Below are positions 43,033-53,890 of a DNA stretch of 64,000 nucleotides, piece after piece. Made by a program: the position numbers and the translations under genes. The DNA is from Curtobacterium pusillum (GTDB lineage: Bacteria > Actinomycetota > Actinomycetes > Actinomycetales > Microbacteriaceae), in the NCBI RefSeq assembly GCF_007673235.1, contig NZ_VDZH01000003.1, positions 219,158 to 283,157 on the forward strand. Reading direction: 5' to 3'. The notes beneath the pieces are model-generated. The model saw only the letters and a list, made by a program, of their open reading frames with translations, was not told the DNA's origin and did no database searches. Position 1 is the stretch's first letter; each line of letters begins with the position of its first letter.

Positions 43033-45714
43033 TCAGCCGAACAGGCTCCGCAACCACGCGATCAACGCGGCGAGCGCCGCGAGCGCGTCCGCCACCGGGT
43101 GACCTCCGTGACCGGGGCCGCCGTGGCCCGGGTTCCCCTGTCCCGGGTCGCCGACGCCGGGCAGGTCGATGCCGACCAGGATCGGGTCGTGGTCGCTCGC
43201 CCGGTAGACGTCGTCGCGGTACAGGTCCGTGACGTTGTAGTCGTAGCGGCTGTACTCCAGGCCGACGGACTCGACCGAGTTGATGTTCCAGATGTCCACA
43301 CCGGTGACCGTCCTGAGCGCCGCCTTCGAGGCGAACACGTGGTCGAGCGAGCCGCTCAGCCCGTCGAACACGTAGGACCACTCGGTGGCGTCCTGCGTCG
43401 GCCCGAGGTCGGTGTAGCCGGCGTCGTCGAGGACCTTGACCGGGTCCTCCTGGCTGTAGGCGTTGAAGTCGCCGAGCATGAACACCTTGTCGGTGCCGGC
43501 CTGCCGCTGCTGGGCGGTCGAGAACGACACGAGCGCCTTCGCCTGCTCGACGCGGGAGTGGTTCGAGGCACCCTGCCCGTCGCCCTGGTCGGCGTCGACG
43601 CCCTCGCCGGACCCCTTCGACTTGAAGTGGTTCGCGATGACGAGGAAGGTGTCCTGCTTGCTCGGCTTGGCCGATCCGTTGCCCTTGCCGGGCTTCTTCA
43701 CCACGGGCGCGAACGCCTGGGCAAGCGGCTGCCGGGCGTTGGCGAACGCGGTGGAGTCGAGGATCGTCGACCCGCCGACGGGCTGGACGCGGTCCTGCTT
43801 GTAGATCAGGGCGAGGCGGATGACGTCCTCGCTCGCGGGGGTCTTCGCCGGGGACTTCGCGTACGCCCAGGTGTCCTTGCCGGTCGCCTGGTTGAGCGCG
43901 GCGACGAGGGTGGCCACGGCTGCGTCGCGGTCCTTGCCGAAGCGGGCGGAGTTCTCGATCTCCTCGAGGGAGACGACGTCGGCACCGAGGCCGTTGATCG
44001 CCTTGACGATCTTCACCTGCTGCCGGGCGAGGTCGTCCGCGTTCGCCGCGCCTCGGGCGTCGCAGCCGCCGCGGACCGTCACGGGGTCGCCGTCACGGTC
44101 GGTGTAGTACGTGCAGCCGGTGAGCTGGTCGCCGGTCGTGGGGAAGTAGTTCAGGACGTTGAAGCCGGCGAGCCGGATGTCGCCGCCGACGTTCTCCGGG
44201 GCGGTGGTCCGCACGTTCGAGAACGCCGTCGGCAGGTCCGCCGCCGCGGTCGCTCCGGTGATCGGCGAGGTGGGCTGGAACTTCCACGCGTCGTTCCGGT
44301 AGTCGAGGACGACCGGCTTCCGGAAGGTCGCGGCGGCGCCGACGGTCACCGGCCCCTGGGTGAGCCAGGACACCGGGATCGACTGGTTCGCGGCACTGAG
44401 GAAGTTCGTGCTCGCACCGTCGTCGAGCGTGACCGTGCGCGCCGCGTTGTCCGCGATCACCGCGGCCGCCTCGGCGCTGCCCGGACGCGCGACCTCGGTG
44501 GGCTGCAGGAGCCGCTGCTTGCCACTGGCCAGCACGACCTCGCCGTACTGGTTCGTCGTGTAGTTGTCGGCGACCGTGTAGTCACCCTGCGGGGCGACGA
44601 GCATGCTCTCGAGCGACTCGCGCTGGGCGTCCGTCCGCGGGAGGGTGATCGTGGCCGGGACCGGCTGCACGACGCCCTCCTTCGGCAACTGCTCGAGGCC
44701 CGCGGCCGACGGGACCGTCAGCTCGGTCAGGCCGTTGAACTCGGACACGGAGCCGGTGAGCCGGACCGCGTCGCCGACGCGGACCGAACCGGCGGTGGCC
44801 GCGGAGTAGACGAACACGGCGTCGGAGGCGGTGTGCTTCGCCAGGTCGAGCGCCCCGCCGGTGCCGGCGGTCTGGACCGTGTAGCCGTTGAAGCCGCCCG
44901 TGGCGTAGACCGCCGTGACGACGCCGTCGGTGCGGACGGTCCCGCCGACGTACGGGGAGGCGTCGCCGGTGCCCTGCAGCTGCGCGATGGTGACCTGCTC
45001 GGCCGGTGTCCCGGGGTCGGTCGGGTCGGTGGGGTCGGTCGGATCCGTCGGGTCCGTCGGCTGCGTGGTCTCGCCCGCCGCGTTCTCCGGCGTGACCGTC
45101 GACGTGACCGTGAAGTCCGCGGCGTTCGAGTCGGTGTCGGTCGTGCCCTGGCGGGTCAGCGCGTCCGGCACCGAGTTGGCGGTGCCTGCCGTGGCGACCG
45201 CGGTCTCGAACGTGTTCGAGGTGCCGTACCCGAGCAGGTCGACGACGCCCGGTGTACCCGTGGTGACCGCGCCGGCGGGCAGCGAGAGCGCGGTGGCCTG
45301 GTCGGCGAGCACGAGGGTGCCCGTGGATCCGGACGGGTTCAGACCGGTGACGGCGTCGGGCTCGGGGAGCGCCTGGCCGTTCGTGCCGTTCGACCCCATC
45401 TGCACGAGGTAGGTGCCGTGCGCCGGGACCGAGCCGCTGAGCTTCCCCACCGCGGGGGAACCGGTTCCGGTCGCCGCGCGGTACTGCACCGACCAGCCGT
45501 CGACGCTGACGGCGGTGTCGGTGGGGTTGCCGAGCTCGACGAACTTGTTCGTGAACGGCTGGTTCGCACTGCCGCCCTTGAGGTAGGCCTCCTCGATGAC
45601 GAGGCCGGTGCCGGCGGGGTTCGCGCTGGCGGTGGAGACGGAGACGAGCGGTGCGGCGACGAGCGCGGCGGCAGCGGTGGCGCACAGCAGAGTGCGCCCG
45701 ACGGATCTGTGCAT
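43033..45714 (-). CDS. Secreted ExeM/NucH-family endonuclease with lamin-tail domain
   Basis: The 893-residue protein has a signal peptide (about 1-31, cleavage near ASA-NPAG) and a lamin-tail domain (about 32-165). A TDP-repeat linker (TDPTDPTDPTDPTDPG) and an OB-like region (about 245-340) follow. The C-terminal ~380 residues are an endonuclease/exonuclease/phosphatase domain (LAGFNVLNYF, VVSLEEIENS, NHFKSKG, MLGDFNAYS, SDHDPILVGI). A Gly/His-rich stretch and a hydrophobic end without LPXTG complete it. TAGCGT lies 6 nt before the ATG, predicting a leaderless mRNA. It probably degrades extracellular DNA. Confidence 0.92.
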   Translation of the reverse strand: MHRSVGRTLLCATAAAALVAAPLVSVSTASANPAGTGLVIEEAYLKGGSANQPFTNKFVELGNPTDTAVSVDGWSVQYRAATGTGSPAVGKLSGSVPAHGTYLVQMGSNGTNGQALPEPDAVTGLNPSGSTGTLVLADQATALSLPAGAVTTGTPGVVDLLGYGTSNTFETAVATAGTANSVPDALTRQGTTDTDSNAADFTVTSTVTPENAAGETTQPTDPTDPTDPTDPTDPGTPAEQVTIAQLQGTGDASPYVGGTVRTDGVVTAVYATGGFNGYTVQTAGTGGALDLAKHTASDAVFVYSAATAGSVRVGDAVRLTGSVSEFNGLTELTVPSAAGLEQLPKEGVVQPVPATITLPRTDAQRESLESMLVAPQGDYTVADNYTTNQYGEVVLASGKQRLLQPTEVARPGSAEAAAVIADNAARTVTLDDGASTNFLSAANQSIPVSWLTQGPVTVGAAATFRKPVVLDYRNDAWKFQPTSPITGATAAADLPTAFSNVRTTAPENVGGDIRLAGFNVLNYFPTTGDQLTGCTYYTDRDGDPVTVRGGCDARGAANADDLARQQVKIVKAINGLGADVVSLEEIENSARFGKDRDAAVATLVAALNQATGKDTWAYAKSPAKTPASEDVIRLALIYKQDRVQPVGGSTILDSTAFANARQPLAQAFAPVVKKPGKGNGSAKPSKQDTFLVIANHFKSKGSGEGVDADQGDGQGASNHSRVEQAKALVSFSTAQQRQAGTDKVFMLGDFNAYSQEDPVKVLDDAGYTDLGPTQDATEWSYVFDGLSGSLDHVFASKAALRTVTGVDIWNINSVESVGLEYSRYDYNVTDLYRDDVYRASDHDPILVGIDLPGVGDPGQGNPGHGGPGHGGHPVADALAALAALIAWLRSLFG

Positions 45715-45829
45715 GGTCGCACGCTACCGAGCTGCAGGGGCCCTCAGGTTTCCGGCTGGTGAACGATCCGTTCCACCCCCGGTCGGGGGCTGGAGCCGAG
45801 ACTCGGGCCCGCGGCGCCTCGCCGCCCCC

Positions 45830-46576
45830 TCACGACCCGATCGGCAGCCAGGCCGATCCGACCCGGTGTACCGCCGGCCCGTGCCCCGGCAGCAGGATCT
45901 CCGGGATCGGCAGGGCCCGGGCGGACTCGAGTGCGCGGTCCTGGTCGGCGGTGAAGAACGGCGTGATCATCCGCGGCCGCGGCGCCCAGGACCCGGGCTG
46001 CGTGTCGTGCCGGCTCACCACGGCGTCGCCGGTGACGATCGCGTTCGCCGCGGGCAGCAGGTACGCGGTCGACCCGACCGTGTGCCCGTCGGCCGGGAAC
46101 GGCGTGATCGCCCGTCCGTCGAAGTCCGCCGCGGTGAACGCCCGCGCGGAGGGCACCGCGGTCGGGCGGAGGGCGTCGGACCGGATCGCCCGGCTCAGCC
46201 AGCGCAGCACCCGCGGGGACGCCAGCCGTCCGCCGATCTCCGCCGGCGTCACCTGCTGCCGCGACGGCCCGCGCACGTTGTCGAGTTCGTCGGCGTGCGC
46301 GAGTACCTCGACGTGCGGGTACCGCGCCAGGATGCCGGGGATGCCGCCGACGTGGTCGACGTGCCCGTGCGTGACGTACACGCGGCGCAGGTCGTCGAGG
46401 TCGTGTCCGGCGTACCGCACGGTGTCGAGCACGAGGTCGGCGTCGGCCGGGTAGCCGGCGTCGATCAGGGCGACACCGTCCTCTTCCGCCAGGACGACCC
46501 AGTTCGACACTGGCCCCTCGACGAACACCACCCCGGGTGCGACGGACACAACGGAGCGGGGTTCGCGGGGACTCAT
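45830..46576 (-). CDS. MBL-fold metallohydrolase
   Basis: The 248-residue beta-lactamase-fold protein has the metal motif THGHVDHVGG, a downstream DGHTVGS and the final GHGPAVH histidine. A closely related glyoxalase-II-like activity is possible, but the substrate is unknown. It overlaps truA by 4 nt, so it is coupled to tRNA pseudouridine synthase. A stretch just after its end carries GAGCCGAGACTCGGG, shared with the region after the LCP gene. Confidence 0.85.
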   Translation of the reverse strand: MSPREPRSVVSVAPGVVFVEGPVSNWVVLAEEDGVALIDAGYPADADLVLDTVRYAGHDLDDLRRVYVTHGHVDHVGGIPGILARYPHVEVLAHADELDNVRGPSRQQVTPAEIGGRLASPRVLRWLSRAIRSDALRPTAVPSARAFTAADFDGRAITPFPADGHTVGSTAYLLPAANAIVTGDAVVSRHDTQPGSWAPRPRMITPFFTADQDRALESARALPIPEILLPGHGPAVHRVGSAWLPIGS

Positions 46577-47478
46577 CCCCCGACGGTACCGCCGTCGTCG
46601 CTCGTCCCACGCCGCGCACGGGTCTGCGTCGCCCGGGCGGCGAGATCCTCGTCCGCCGGGTACCCGACCTCGGTCAGCGTCAGCCCCTTCGCGGGTGCCA
46701 CCTTGAACTCGCTCGTACGGGTCTCGGCGACGCGCAGCTCCTCGAGACGGTCGGCTCCGAACCGGCCCTCGCCGACGGCGATGGTCGCCCCCACCATCGC
46801 GCGCACCATGGAGTGGCAGAAGGCGTCTGCCTGGAGGCGCGCCACCAGCACGCCGTCCGGCTCGCGGTCCCAGCGGAACTCCTGCAGCGTCCGGATCGTG
46901 GTCGCGCCCTCGCGCGGCTTGCAGAAGGTCGCGAAGTCGTGCAGCCCCAGCAACCGCAGCGCACCGCTCTCCATCGCCGCCGGGTCCAGACGCGTCGGGT
47001 GCCACACGGTGTGCCCCCGTCGACGTGGATCGCGCGGGGCGTCGGCGTCCGCGATCCGGTACGAGTAGCGCCGCCAGAGCGGGGAGAACCGGGCGTCGAA
47101 CCCGTCGGGCGCGACCGAGGCCCGGGTGACGACGACGTCGCCCTCCGGTGCGGCGATGCCGTTGAGACGCTTCACGAGGGACTCGAGCGGCGAGCGTTTG
47201 GTGCTGAGGGCCGCCCACTGCGACGCGGTCAGATCGACGTGGGCGACCTGACCGGTGGCGTGCACCCCGGAGTCGGTGCGGCCGGCGACGGTGAGCAGCG
47301 GCGGCTCCCCCCAGCGGGTGAAGACGGTGGCGAGCGCCGACTCGAGCGCTCCCTGCACGGTGCGGAGTCCGGGCTGCCGGGCCCACCCGGAGAACGCGGC
47401 GCCGTCGTACGCGATGTCCAGCCGCAAGCGGGTGCTGCCACCTGCACCACCGTTCTGGGAGCCAGCCGTCTCGTCCAC
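46573..47478 (-). CDS. truA: tRNA pseudouridine(38-40) synthase
   Basis: The 301-residue TruA has the N-terminal LRLDIAYDGAAFSGWARQPGLRTVQGALE, catalytic Asp in AGRTDSGVHA and the C-terminal MVRAMVGATIAVGEGR. TruA usually follows rplQ; here it is 9 kb from rplQ. The GTG start has TACGGT 6 nt upstream. One arm of the dispersed repeat (46828-46842) encodes RLQAD in a conserved-looking helix. Confidence 0.95.
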   Translation of the reverse strand: MDETAGSQNGGAGGSTRLRLDIAYDGAAFSGWARQPGLRTVQGALESALATVFTRWGEPPLLTVAGRTDSGVHATGQVAHVDLTASQWAALSTKRSPLESLVKRLNGIAAPEGDVVVTRASVAPDGFDARFSPLWRRYSYRIADADAPRDPRRRGHTVWHPTRLDPAAMESGALRLLGLHDFATFCKPREGATTIRTLQEFRWDREPDGVLVARLQADAFCHSMVRAMVGATIAVGEGRFGADRLEELRVAETRTSEFKVAPAKGLTLTEVGYPADEDLAARATQTRARRGTSDDGGTVGG

Positions 47479-47500
47479 GCGACCACCGTACCGGCGGTGA

Positions 47501-47520
47501 GCCGCGCCTCCAGGCAGTCC
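47501..47520. repeat. Half copy of the dispersed CTGGAGGC repeat upstream of truA
   Basis: GCCGCGCCTCCAGGCAGTCC lies 22 nt upstream of the truA start, next to its predicted -10 element. Confidence 0.6.
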
Positions 47521-47651
47521 TCCACAGGACCCGCCTGACGTGCGCCGTGCACCGGTGTCAGCGCCACGTCAGTGCCGCGTGAGCGGCCCGCGGCACGATC
47601 GTCCTCGACATCGACGAACCACGTCGAGTCACCACGAAAGGACCTGCGCGA

Positions 47652-48637
<986 letters not shown>

Positions 48638-48641
<4 letters not shown>

Positions 48642-49468
48642 CCACCATCGCCCCCGCACCCACCTCGACTCCACGCGTCACACCCCGCCCGGGTGTCGGA
48701 GCGACGGGACTCGGCGCCACGATCCGGCAGTCCTTCACGATGGCGTACCGCGGCCTGGTGAAGGTCCGGCGCACACCCGAGCAGCTGTTCGACGTGACGC
48801 TCATGCCGATCGTCTTCACCGTGATGTTCACGTACATCTTCGGTGGCGCGATCGCCGGCGACATCGGCAGCTACCTGCCCGTGATCATCCCCGGCATCCT
48901 CGTGCAGACGAACATCACCTCGTCGATCGTGACCGGTGTCCAGCTCCGCGAGGACATGGACAAGGGTGTGTTCGACCGCTTCAAGTCGCTCCCGATCGCC
49001 CGCATCGCGCCGCTCGCCGGCGCACTGCTGGCCGACACCGTCCGGTACGCGATCGCCACCGCCATCACGTTCACGGTCGGCATCATCATGGGCCTCCGTC
49101 CCGAGGGCGGCGCGGCCGCGGTCGTGCTCGCCGGCCTGCTCGTGATCGTCGTCGCGTGGGCGATCAGCTGGATCTTCGCCTACTTCGGCGTGATCGCCCG
49201 CACCGCGTCGAGCGTCTCGGGCATCGCCAACCTGGTCCTGTTCCCGCTGACGTTCCTGTCGAACGCGTTCGTCCCGACCGACACCCTGCCGGGCTGGCTG
49301 CGGTGGTTCACCGAGGTCAACCCGATCTCGCACCTCATCACCGCCGTGCGGGAGCTGATCAACCACGGTGCCGTCACCGGTGACCTGTGGATCAGCCTGC
49401 TCGGCGCCGCCGTCGTCGTCGCGGTCTTCGCGCCGCTGACGGTCCGCGCCTACATGCGGAAGGCGTAG
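48638..49468 (+). CDS. DrrB-type ABC-2 permease
   Basis: The 276-residue ABC-2 permease has six helices and DrrB marks (PEQLFDVTLMPIVFTVMFTYIFGGA and the central LREDMDKGVFDRFKSLPIAR). It overlaps drrA by ATGA. Its 3' end overlaps the 3' end of the convergent regulator gene by 19 nt. The juxtaposition suggests, but does not prove, regulation of this exporter by that protein. Confidence 0.9.
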
Positions 49469-52400
49469 CGGAGGTCCTCGAGCAGCAGCCTCGCCTGCGC
49501 GACGGCCTCGGTCCGGTCCCATCCGGCCGAGGCCGTCTCGGCGTCCGCGACCGGACCCTCGCCGACCGCGTCGACGAGGAGCGGTCGGAACCGTGCGTGC
49601 GCGAGCACCGCGAAGTCCTGGCGGGTGCCGAAGCGCATCGCGGTCCCCCAGCAGCGGGCTGCCTCGGCCGGACGGCCGCTCCGCGCGGCCGCGACGGCGA
49701 GCCCCACGAGCGTCGTGCCGATGACCGGCAGGTCGAGCCACCACGGGTGCACGCGGATCATCACGAGGGCGGCGTTCCGGATACGGCGAGCGACCGTGCG
49801 TTCGTCGGCCTGGAGGCACGGTGCGGCCCCGTCGGCCGCGCGCACCGCCGCCTCGTCGACCGCCGCGATCCGTGCCGCGCCCGCCATCACGGTCCAGTGC
49901 GGCGTCGCCTTCCGGTGCGGCAGGACCCAGTCCCACGCGGCCGTGTACTGTGCCGCGGCACCGTCGAGGTCGCCCTCGAACCGGAGGCACTCGGCACCGA
50001 TGGCGACCGCGAGCACGCCGATCTGGGAGCGGTCGCCGTCGAAGCCGCCGCGCCCCGCGACCGGGCGGTGCTGCAGCTCGGCAGCGACCGACCGGGCGGT
50101 GTCCACGGCTCCGGTCGCGGCCGAGCAGAGGCCGACGGTCCAGCCGATCTCGTACAGGTCGTCCTCGGCGCCGAAGCGCTCGAGCTGCTCCCGCGCGCGG
50201 CCGGCGTTCGCGAGGGCGTCCGCGTACCGGCCGGTCTGGGCGAGGAGCTGCGTCATGGTGACGGCCACGGTGCCGATCGTCCACGCGTCGGCGGTGCGCT
50301 CCGCGAGCGTCTGCGCCCGGGTGGCGTACCGGAGGGCGGCCTCGAACTCGCCGTCGTTCTCGGCGAGGGGCGCACTCAGCATGTTGGCGGTCCCGGCCAC
50401 GCCCTCGTCGGGGTCGTCACGGAGACGCTCGAGCAGTGCGGTGCCCGCTGCCGGACGACCGAGGGTCAGGAGCAGGGCGGCCTGCGCGTCGAGCACCGGG
50501 AAGCCCGTGGTCCCCGCACGACGGAGCCGTCGGAGCGTGGAGATCGCCCACGCCGCGGTCCGGCGGTCGTCGAACGCCGAGGACGCACCGGCGACGACGA
50601 GTCCGACGTGCACCGCGGCGACGTCCTCGGCAGCGGGCGGGCCCGAGCGCAGCACCGCGACCACGTCCGAGGCGATCGCGGTGACCTCGCCGTGGGCGCC
50701 CCGGAGCGTCCAGTAGGCACCGAGGGCGGCGAAGACGTGCGCGGTCGCCGAGGCGTCTTCGGCGCGGAGGCTCCAGCGGAGCAGGGTCACGAGGTTGTCG
50801 GCCTCCCGCTGGACCTCGTGGAAGCGGCCGAGCTGCTCCGGGCCGGTGAGCGTGAACAGGTTCCGGGCGGCGGCGAAGTCCCGCCCCCAGCGGATCATCG
50901 CCGTGCGCACGGTCTCGGTGGCGCCGCGCTCGTCGAGCCGTGCGGCCCCGAACTCGCGGACGGTCTCGAGCAGGCGGTAGCGGACCGGCTCCCCCTCGAC
51001 CTCGACGAGTTGCACGAGGGACTGCTCGACGAGTTCGGCGAGGTCGTCGAGCGCATCGTCCCGGCGGTCCGGCGCGGCCACTGCCTCGACGGCGTCGACC
51101 GCCAGGCCGTCCGGGAACAGCGCCAGGCGCGTCAGGAGGTCCTGCGCACCGGCGTCGAGCAGCCGCCAGCTCCACTCGATGACCGCCAGGAGCGTGCGGT
51201 GCCGTTCCGGTGCGCTCCGGTCGCCGCCGCGGAGCAGGGCGAACCGGTCGTCCAACCGACGCTCGATCTCGTCGATGCTCATCCCCCGGATCCGCGCGGC
51301 GGCCAGCTCGATCGCGAGCGGCGACCCGTCGAGCCGCGTGCAGATGCGTCGGACGGTGTCGACGGGCAGCACGGCCCCGGGTCGGGCGGCCCGGGCGCGC
51401 TCGGTGAAGAGGCGGACGGCGGCACCGTCGGCCTCGACCGGCAGGGGCGCGAGCGGGGCCACGACCTCACCGGCGATCGCGAGCGGTGCGCGCGAGGTCG
51501 TGAGGATCCGGAGGTCCGGGATGCTCGCGAGCAGGTCAGCGGCGAGGCCGGCGACATCGGCGACGAGGTGCTCGCAGTTGTCGAGGACGAGGACCGTCGG
51601 GGCCTCCCCGAGCGCCCGCCCCACCCGCGCCCGCAGGTCGGCGACGACGACGTCCCGCAGTGCCCGGGCGGAGCGGAACTCGGCCACCCCGAGCAGGGCA
51701 CCGAGCGCGGGGACGACGTCCTCGGCGGTGGCGATCGGCGCGAGCTCGAACACCACCACCCCGGTGGTCGGCGGCACATCGGCGGCGACCGCCTGCGCGA
51801 GACGGGTCTTGCCCAGCCCGCCCGCACCGAGGATCGTGACCAGCCGGTTGCGGGACAGCAGGTCCGTGACGGTGGCGAGGTCCTCCTGTCGCCCGACGAG
51901 CGTGTTCGGCGCGGCCCGCAGCCCGACCCGGCGAGCGCGACCGGAGTCGGCGGCGGACCGTCGGAGCAGCTCGGCGTTCAGCCGCACCAGGTCGGCCGAG
52001 GGGTCCGCGCCGAGCTCGTCCGCCAGACGGTCCCGGTGCGCCGCGAACGCGGCGAGCGCCTCGGCCGTCCGACCGGCGGCGACCAGGGCACGCATGCACC
52101 CGGCGACCGCGACCTCGTCGAACGGGTTCGCCTCGGACTCGGCGAGCCAGAGCACGGCTGCTTCGCCCGCGTCGCCACGGTCGAGGAGGAGTTCACCGAG
52201 CCGGCGTCGGAGCGCACGGCGGGCAGTGGCCGCGCGGTCGGCCAGCGATGCGCCGAGGTCCCCGTCGACGTCCGCTCCGGGGTCGCCCCGCCACTCGTCG
52301 AGCGCTGCCCGGACCGTCACGACGTCGTCGCTCGACGCCGCGTGCTCGGCAGCCGTGAGGTCGACCGAGCCGGGGTCGACCCCGAGTGCGTAACCGGTGC

Positions 52401-52659
52401 TCGTCGACACGACGACACCGTCAGCCGTGCTGCGCCGGAGGCGGGAGACGAGCGTCTGCAGCGCCGCACGTGCACCCCTTGGCTGGTCGTCCCCCCAGAG
52501 CTCGTCGATGAGCGCCTCGGTCGTCACGGCGTGCCCGCGTGCCAGCACCAGCGCGACGAGGAACGAGCGTGCGAGGGCTCCGGGGACGGCGGTCGGGCGC
52601 CCCTCCTGGTCCGCGACCTCGACCGGTCCGAGGACGGCGACGCGAGGCTGGACGGGCAC
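49450..52659 (-). CDS. AfsR/SARP-family transcriptional regulator with NB-ARC ATPase and TPR-like tail
   Basis: The 1069-residue protein begins with an OmpR-like winged helix (about 1-90) and a BTAD domain (about 95-240), then an NB-ARC-like ATPase (Walker A GAGGLGKTR, Walker B VLVLDNCEHL) and a long alpha-helical repeat region (~650-1069). The start is GTG, with TAGACT exactly 6 nt upstream. It ends in a 19-nt overlap with the convergent permease. Residues GAAPCLQADE near 945 are encoded by a dispersed-repeat arm (49807-49826). Such proteins often control secondary metabolism; the target is unknown. Confidence 0.88.
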   Translation of the reverse strand: MPVQPRVAVLGPVEVADQEGRPTAVPGALARSFLVALVLARGHAVTTEALIDELWGDDQPRGARAALQTLVSRLRRSTADGVVVSTSTGYALGVDPGSVDLTAAEHAASSDDVVTVRAALDEWRGDPGADVDGDLGASLADRAATARRALRRRLGELLLDRGDAGEAAVLWLAESEANPFDEVAVAGCMRALVAAGRTAEALAAFAAHRDRLADELGADPSADLVRLNAELLRRSAADSGRARRVGLRAAPNTLVGRQEDLATVTDLLSRNRLVTILGAGGLGKTRLAQAVAADVPPTTGVVVFELAPIATAEDVVPALGALLGVAEFRSARALRDVVVADLRARVGRALGEAPTVLVLDNCEHLVADVAGLAADLLASIPDLRILTTSRAPLAIAGEVVAPLAPLPVEADGAAVRLFTERARAARPGAVLPVDTVRRICTRLDGSPLAIELAAARIRGMSIDEIERRLDDRFALLRGGDRSAPERHRTLLAVIEWSWRLLDAGAQDLLTRLALFPDGLAVDAVEAVAAPDRRDDALDDLAELVEQSLVQLVEVEGEPVRYRLLETVREFGAARLDERGATETVRTAMIRWGRDFAAARNLFTLTGPEQLGRFHEVQREADNLVTLLRWSLRAEDASATAHVFAALGAYWTLRGAHGEVTAIASDVVAVLRSGPPAAEDVAAVHVGLVVAGASSAFDDRRTAAWAISTLRRLRRAGTTGFPVLDAQAALLLTLGRPAAGTALLERLRDDPDEGVAGTANMLSAPLAENDGEFEAALRYATRAQTLAERTADAWTIGTVAVTMTQLLAQTGRYADALANAGRAREQLERFGAEDDLYEIGWTVGLCSAATGAVDTARSVAAELQHRPVAGRGGFDGDRSQIGVLAVAIGAECLRFEGDLDGAAAQYTAAWDWVLPHRKATPHWTVMAGAARIAAVDEAAVRAADGAAPCLQADERTVARRIRNAALVMIRVHPWWLDLPVIGTTLVGLAVAAARSGRPAEAARCWGTAMRFGTRQDFAVLAHARFRPLLVDAVGEGPVADAETASAGWDRTEAVAQARLLLEDLRYAFRM
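49807..49826. repeat. Dispersed-repeat arm inside the AfsR-like gene
   Basis: GGCCTGGAGGCACGGTGCGG lies in frame near the C-terminal end and encodes APCLQA in the regulator. The peptide is the same as those seen in unused frames of other repeat copies. Confidence 0.55.
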
Positions 52660-52665
52660 GGTCCG

Positions 52666-52734
52666 AGTCTAGGTCGAGCGTTGTCGGATCGTGATGGCTC
52701 CCGAGCGCTGCGGCGCGCTCGCGACACCTAGCCT
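52666..52734. promoter_or_regulatory. Divergent leaderless promoters of the AfsR-like gene and the lipoprotein gene
   Basis: On the minus strand TAGACT (52666-52671) ends 6 nt before the AfsR-like GTG. On the plus strand TAGCCT (52729-52734) ends 6 nt before the ATG of the lipoprotein gene. Confidence 0.55.
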
Positions 52735-52740
52735 GTGGGG

Positions 52741-53871
52741 ATGCACACGTTCACCCGGGGGGTCGTGGGGGCCGCCGTCGCCCTCGCGTCGATCATCGTC
52801 GTCACCGGCTGCTCCGTCCCGAGCACCCCGACCGCCGAGGTCAGTGCCTCGACCGCACCGACCGGCACCCCGGCGCCGACCGACGCCGCGACGACGGTGG
52901 ACTTCGGTCCCACCCCGGACGCGACCGGGCGCCTCGCCTGCTCGACGGCGTTGCCGGACGACCTCGTCGCGGCCCTCGTGCCCGGGCTGCGTGCCGTGGA
53001 CACCCTGACCGACTCGGCGCACATCGCCGGGTCCGAAGCGTTCGTCCCCGGTGCCGGCGGGATCGTCTGCGACCGGTCGAACGGTGTCGCGCCGCTCGAC
53101 GACCACGTGCCGGGACGCGCCGGGGAGGCCCTGTTCGAAGGCGTTCGTCTCAGCGTGCTGCCGGACGCTCGAGCTGCCCTCGCCGAGCACACCGAGTACG
53201 ACGGCGGCGGGACACCGACCGCCTGCGGGGCGAGCGACTCCGCGCGGGTGTACTGCACGGCCGACGTGCTCGCCGGCAACGCCTGGGTGCACCTCGCCTC
53301 GACGCGGCTGCAGGACGACACCGACGCCACCCCCGAGCAGGCGCAACCGGCGTTCGACGCGCTCCTGTCGGCGGTGGTCCGACAGGTCTCGGCGTCCCCG
53401 CTCGGCACCGCGTCCGACGACACCGCGGCGGACGACGGCTCCATCACGACGTGTGACGCGGGGAACGTGAACGCGGTCACCGCGACCGAACTCGCGGTCG
53501 GACCGTTCGTGAACAGCAGCACCGCTCCCGAGGCCGACGACTTCGCCCGGAACCGCGTGGGCGGCGACTCGTGCGTGTTCGTCGGCACCGCCGGGTCGTA
53601 CCCGACGGCGGACGCACTCTTCACGCGGGTCCCCGACGCCGGGTGGATCGTCCAGCGTCGACTCGCGGCCGGCACCGTGGCACGTGCGGAGCGCCTCGAC
53701 GTCGACGGGCTGGGTGCGCGCGATGCCGCCTGGCGCACCTGCGACGACGACGCCTGCACGGTGGACGTCGTGCGGGGCGGTGACTGGACGCACTACGTGC
53801 TGTTCCGCCGAGCCGCCCCGGACACGAGCGGCGCGATCGCACGGTGGGTCGAGTCGTCGTTCGGCTCCTGA
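52741..53871 (+). CDS. Secreted lipoprotein of unknown function
   Basis: The ATG at 52741 (TAGCCT 6 nt upstream; in-frame GTG at 52735 possible) starts a lipoprotein: hydrophobic stretch and lipobox VVTGC (Cys near residue 22), a Thr/Ala/Pro-rich linker, then two weakly similar halves. Each half holds paired Cys residues, suggesting two disulfide-bonded domains (RLACSTALPDD ... TTCDAGNVNAV). No known domain was recognised. It is divergent from the regulator and followed by the convergent SRPBCC gene. Confidence 0.75.
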   Translation: MHTFTRGVVGAAVALASIIVVTGCSVPSTPTAEVSASTAPTGTPAPTDAATTVDFGPTPDATGRLACSTALPDDLVAALVPGLRAVDTLTDSAHIAGSEAFVPGAGGIVCDRSNGVAPLDDHVPGRAGEALFEGVRLSVLPDARAALAEHTEYDGGGTPTACGASDSARVYCTADVLAGNAWVHLASTRLQDDTDATPEQAQPAFDALLSAVVRQVSASPLGTASDDTAADDGSITTCDAGNVNAVTATELAVGPFVNSSTAPEADDFARNRVGGDSCVFVGTAGSYPTADALFTRVPDAGWIVQRRLAAGTVARAERLDVDGLGARDAAWRTCDDDACTVDVVRGGDWTHYVLFRRAAPDTSGAIARWVESSFGS

Positions 53872-53890
53872 TCGGTCGCCGCCAGACCGG

